From: Rossellomorea orangium
Lineage (GTDB): Bacteria > Bacillota > Bacilli > Bacillales > Bacillaceae_B
DNA length: 64,000 nt
Direction of reading: 5' to 3'
Assembly (NCBI RefSeq): GCF_019334305.1
Contig: NZ_JAHWGH010000017.1
Location: forward strand, 372,001-436,000
Within the stretch, counting starts at the first letter, position 1. Each line of letters opens with the position of its first letter. Below, piece after piece: positions 61,345 through 64,000 of this stretch. The notes beneath the pieces are model-generated. The model was not told the origin of the DNA. It saw only the letters and a list, made by a program, of their open reading frames with translations, and made no database searches. A program made the translations under genes and the position numbers.

Positions 61345-61731
61345 TTAGGATTGACTTACCTTTGAAAGAACACCATTGATAAATTTACTGGACTGATCAT
61401 CCCCAAAGATCTTTGCAATTTCGACCGCTTCATTAATGACGACTTTATTCGGTACATCTTCTACAAACAGGAGCTCGTATACACCTAAACGTAAAATATT
61501 CCGATCGACTTTCGCAAGTCGGTCAAAAGACCATTTCTCCAGGTTTTCACGAATAAGACCATCGATTCGCTCCTGATTTTCAATGAATCCCAGTACGATC
61601 TGTTGAAGATAGGCATCCATCTTCTCTTCTTCCTCCAACACATTCGTTAACGCAACCTCTGGCTCAATCCCACTCATATCTATTTGAAATAACGCCTGTA
61701 AAGCCTTTTCACGGGCAACTCTTCTTTTCAT
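61345..61731 (-). CDS. nusB: Transcription antitermination factor NusB
   Basis: 128 residues: MKRRVAREKALQALFQIDMS, WSFDRLAKVDRNILRLGVYE and VVINEAVEIAKIFGDDQSSK are conserved. Works with NusE at boxA of rRNA operons. Confidence 0.97.
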   Translation of the reverse strand: MKRRVAREKALQALFQIDMSGIEPEVALTNVLEEEEKMDAYLQQIVLGFIENQERIDGLIRENLEKWSFDRLAKVDRNILRLGVYELLFVEDVPNKVVINEAVEIAKIFGDDQSSKFINGVLSKVSQS

Positions 61732-61832
61732 CTTATATTTACTCCTTTTACTCCATCAATTTTCATACCTTTGATAATAGCACAAACTAAGGGCAATACG
61801 CACGCGTATGTAAAAAAATCAATATTCTGAAA

Positions 61833-62091
61833 GAAAAGCGGAGCCGACTGGGCTGGCCCGACATGCATAAGATGAATGGGCCTTGAAGGCGTCCTTTGCC
61901 TTCATGGACCATTTAGCTTATGACCTCGAGGGACAAGGAGGCGGAGCTCGACAATGAAAGGTGTAGGCGCTTTGCCAGAGGCGACAAGCATAAGATGAGG
62001 TACCCACAAAGGCGCACTTTGCCTTTTTGGGTACCTTAGCTTATGACCTCGAGCCTCTAAGCCCCGGAGCTCGACAATGAAAAGCGTAGGC
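61833..62091. repeat. Dispersed GC-rich intergenic repeat, copies 2 and 3
   Basis: Two tandem units (61833-61954 and 61955-62075) plus a partial third, each with GGCGCNCTTTGCC, AGCTTATGACCTCGAG and GGAGCTCGACAATG, homologous to the copy near argR. Confidence 0.85.
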
Positions 62092-62099
62092 ATAATCGC

Positions 62100-62245
62100 G
62101 CACCCACATAAGAAAAATCCAGCCAAAATTCAAATAAATCCAGCCGTTTCGTAAAAAATTCCAGCCGAAACTTTTAATAATTCAGCCGTTCCAGATAATA
62201 ATCCGGCCAATTTTCACAATAATCCAGCCATTTTACAATGATATC
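62100..62245. repeat. Short interrupted repeats of CCAGCC type
   Basis: AATCCAGCC or close variants (ATTCCAGCC, ATTCAGCC, ATCCGGCC) recur about six times at 24-31 base intervals between AT-rich spacers. No spacer identity pattern like CRISPR; nature unknown. Confidence 0.7.
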
Positions 62246-62273
62246 CAATTATCCGATCACAAAACCTCAGCAC

Positions 62274-62305
62274 AAAAAAAGAACGGTCCCCCTAAAGGAC
62301 CGTCC
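62274..62305 (-). terminator. Terminator after Asp23-family gene
   Basis: Minus strand GGACGGTCC ... GGACCGTTC stem with TTTTTTT. Separates accC-yqhY from nusB. Confidence 0.9.
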
Positions 62306-62311
62306 TCCCTA

Positions 62312-62722
62312 TTACATTTCGTCTTCAATTTCAGCTTCATACTTTTGATTTTCAAATTGTACGCCTACGATATGAACATTTACTTCTTCTGCTTCGAGAG
62401 CTGTCATATTTAGCAGGGCTTGACGGATGTTGTCCTGGATTTTCTGGGCAACTGTCGGGATTGCTACACCAAATTTCATGATGCAATAGACATCTACGAC
62501 GATTCCTTCTTCGGAAAGCTCAACCTTGACACCTTTACCGTGGTTTTTCTTACCAAGACGCTCTACGACACCTGTCGCGAAGTTCCCGCGCATCTGAGAT
62601 ACTCCTTCAACCTCTGACGCTGCGATACCTGCGATCACTTCAATCACTTCAGGTGCGATTTCAATCTTCCCGAGACCGTCTTTTCCGTGAGACATTTGTA
62701 AAAGGTTTTGATTTTCAGCCAT
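62312..62722 (-). CDS. yqhY: Asp23/Gls24 family protein (YqhY)
   Basis: 136 residues from ATG 62722 (GGAGGTG). KIEIAPEVIEVIAGIAASEV, GVKVELSEEGIVVDVYCIMK and VPTVAQ-like helix are family features. In Bacillus it lies directly after accBC and is tied to control of acetyl-CoA carboxylase. Confidence 0.93.
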   Translation of the reverse strand: MAENQNLLQMSHGKDGLGKIEIAPEVIEVIAGIAASEVEGVSQMRGNFATGVVERLGKKNHGKGVKVELSEEGIVVDVYCIMKFGVAIPTVAQKIQDNIRQALLNMTALEAEEVNVHIVGVQFENQKYEAEIEDEM

Positions 62723-62745
62723 GTAAGGCACCTCCTGAATTCACA

Positions 62746-64000
62746 CTAGGATTTCATTACTTCGTATTTCTCTAAAAACTTCGTATTAAATTCTCCGCCA
62801 ACAAAGGTTTCATGATCTAATAATTTAAGGTGGAACGGAATGGTTGTGTGTATTCCTTCAACCACAAATTCACTCAGGGCACGTTTCATCCTTGAGAGGG
62901 CTTCTTCACGAGTCGCACCATAGGTAATGACTTTGGCAATCATGCTATCGTAATATGGAGGGATCATATAACCAGGATATGCTGCGGAATCGACTCTTAC
63001 GCCAATTCCACCTGGTGGAAGATACATTTCAATCCGTCCCGCTGAAGGCATGAAATTCTTCTCCGGATTCTCTGCATTAATACGACATTCAATGGCCCAG
63101 CCAGTGAACGTTACTTCCTCTTGTGTAAGTGAAAGTTTTTCTCCTGACGCCACCAAAATCTGTTCTTTAATCAAATCGACCCCGGTAACCTGTTCGGTTA
63201 CTGGATGCTCCACCTGGATACGGGTATTCATTTCCATAAAGTAGAAGCTTTGGTTAACGTAATCATATATAAATTCTACCGTGCCTGCACCTGTATAATC
63301 AACCGCTTTGGCTGCTTTTACGGCTGCTTCCCCCATTTTAACACGGATTTCCTCAGTTAAAGCAGGTGACGGTGTTTCTTCGATCAGCTTTTGAAGGCGG
63401 CGCTGAATGGTGCAGTCACGCTCCCCAAGATGGATCACATTTCCGAAATTATCTGCCAGGACCTGAATTTCCACGTGTCTGAAGTCCTCAATAAATTTCT
63501 CGATATAGACACCCGGGTTTCCGAATGCAGTCATGGCTTCCTGTTGGGTAATCGTCACCCCTTTAACAAGCTCTTCCTGACTTTTTGCAACACGGATCCC
63601 TTTTCCTCCACCACCGGCAGTGGCTTTGATGATAACCGGATATCCCATTGATTCCGCAAGTTTAACCGCATCTTCTGCGTCCTTAACGATCCCTTTTGAA
63701 CCGGGTACGATCGGAACGCCTGCTTCCCTCATCGTTTCACGGGCAACATCTTTTGTCCCCATCTTCGAGATCGCTTCGGGTGATGGTCCGATGAAGATGA
63801 TATTGCAATCGCGGCACAGGTCGGCAAAATCAGAGTTCTCCGCTAAAAATCCATAACCCGGGTGGATCGCATCACAATCCGTCAATTTTGCCACGCTAAT
63901 GATATTGGTGAAATTAAGGTAACTGTCTTTCGATGCAGTGGGTCCTATACAGTACGCTTCGTCCGCTAATTGGACATGAAGCGCTTCTTTATCGGCTTCA
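62746..64000 (-). CDS. accC: Biotin carboxylase of acetyl-CoA carboxylase, N-terminus outside window
   Basis: About 417 residues visible; the frame stays open to base 64000 (reading [20 protein letters not shown] upstream of an internal ATG at 63894), so some 30 residues are missing. ATP-grasp features: [53 protein letters not shown]. Carboxylates biotin on AccB for fatty-acid synthesis. Confidence 0.98.
   Translation of the reverse strand, partial: EADKEALHVQLADEAYCIGPTASKDSYLNFTNIISVAKLTDCDAIHPGYGFLAENSDFADLCRDCNIIFIGPSPEAISKMGTKDVARETMREAGVPIVPGSKGIVKDAEDAVKLAESMGYPVIIKATAGGGGKGIRVAKSQEELVKGVTITQQEAMTAFGNPGVYIEKFIEDFRHVEIQVLADNFGNVIHLGERDCTIQRRLQKLIEETPSPALTEEIRVKMGEAAVKAAKAVDYTGAGTVEFIYDYVNQSFYFMEMNTRIQVEHPVTEQVTGVDLIKEQILVASGEKLSLTQEEVTFTGWAIECRINAENPEKNFMPSAGRIEMYLPPGGIGVRVDSAAYPGYMIPPYYDSMIAKVITYGATREEALSRMKRALSEFVVEGIHTTIPFHLKLLDHETFVGGEFNTKFLEKYEVMKS

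Noticed and set aside
61902..62126. 74-codon frame between nusB and the Asp23-family gene
   Set aside because: Lies wholly in the repeat copies; the encoded text repeats with the repeat unit.
62100..62245. Possible CRISPR array
   Set aside because: Units are only 8-9 bases, degenerate and irregularly spaced; no cas genes nearby.
1..64000. tRNA or rRNA genes
   Set aside because: No cloverleaf-like or rRNA sequence was recognised in the gaps examined.

Overview
The window joins two kinds of DNA. Bases from about 48.6 kb to 64.0 kb are Bacillaceae chromosome in the conserved order accC - asp23 family (yqhY) - nusB - folD - xseA - xseB - ispA - OLE RNA - oapA - dxs - tlyA - argR - recN - spoIVB - spo0A, all read leftwards. 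The presence of spo0A and spoIVB shows a spore former. OLE RNA with oapA, and a dispersed GC-rich repeat beside argR and nusB, suggest a salt- or alkali-tolerant Bacillus/Rossellomorea-like genus; that placement is inference.

Bases 1 to about 48.55 kb are a prophage of a tailed siphovirus. It begins immediately downstream of spo0A and runs leftwards off the window. Nearly every gene is on the minus strand, packed with ATGA/TGATG overlaps. From right to left: a promoter cluster and HNH endonuclease at the spo0A-proximal end; replication genes (winged-helix initiator-like protein, DnaC-like loader, DnaB-like helicase, primase; 40.3-48.2 kb); a lysis-lysogeny decision region (two rightward XRE regulators, aimR, aimP, a sigma-like factor; 37.4-40.2 kb); DNA metabolism (SSB-like protein, family A DNA polymerase, RecB-like and RuvC-like nucleases, B12-dependent ribonucleotide reductase, PhoH, thymidylate synthase, MazG-like protein, C5 methyltransferase; 19-36 kb); late regulators and terminase small subunit (16-19 kb); and the head-tail module (terminase, portal, scaffold, decoration protein, capsid, connectors, tail tube, frameshifted chaperone, tape measure, tail protein; 1-15.6 kb). 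Lysis genes, the integrase and the left attachment site are not here and probably lie left of base 1.

The most interesting system is a complete arbitrium-type communication cassette: an AimR-family receptor (38498-39670) followed 13 bases later by an unlisted 54-codon secreted peptide gene (38320-38484). Its glycine-rich C-terminus does not resemble the RGA-ending SPbeta/phi3T peptides. A strong terminator and then a sigma-70-like gene follow directly. That gene carries an upstream copy of a promoter-like motif (TTGYGC-N19-TATTAT) that recurs before phoH and at the right end of the prophage. I infer that AimR-AimP controls this sigma factor, which in turn could drive the lytic promoters; this is untested.

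Other noteworthy items are four HNH endonucleases plus one GIY-YIG protein, a programmed -1 frameshift in the tail chaperone, a minor head protein fused to an ADP-ribosyltransferase-like domain, two isolated rightward cargo genes with their own consensus promoters, terminators inside the structural operon after the capsid and tail tube genes, candidate iterons beside the replication initiator, and many genes under 60 codons. Everything here was read by eye; no database search or computation was run, so family names rest on recognised motifs.
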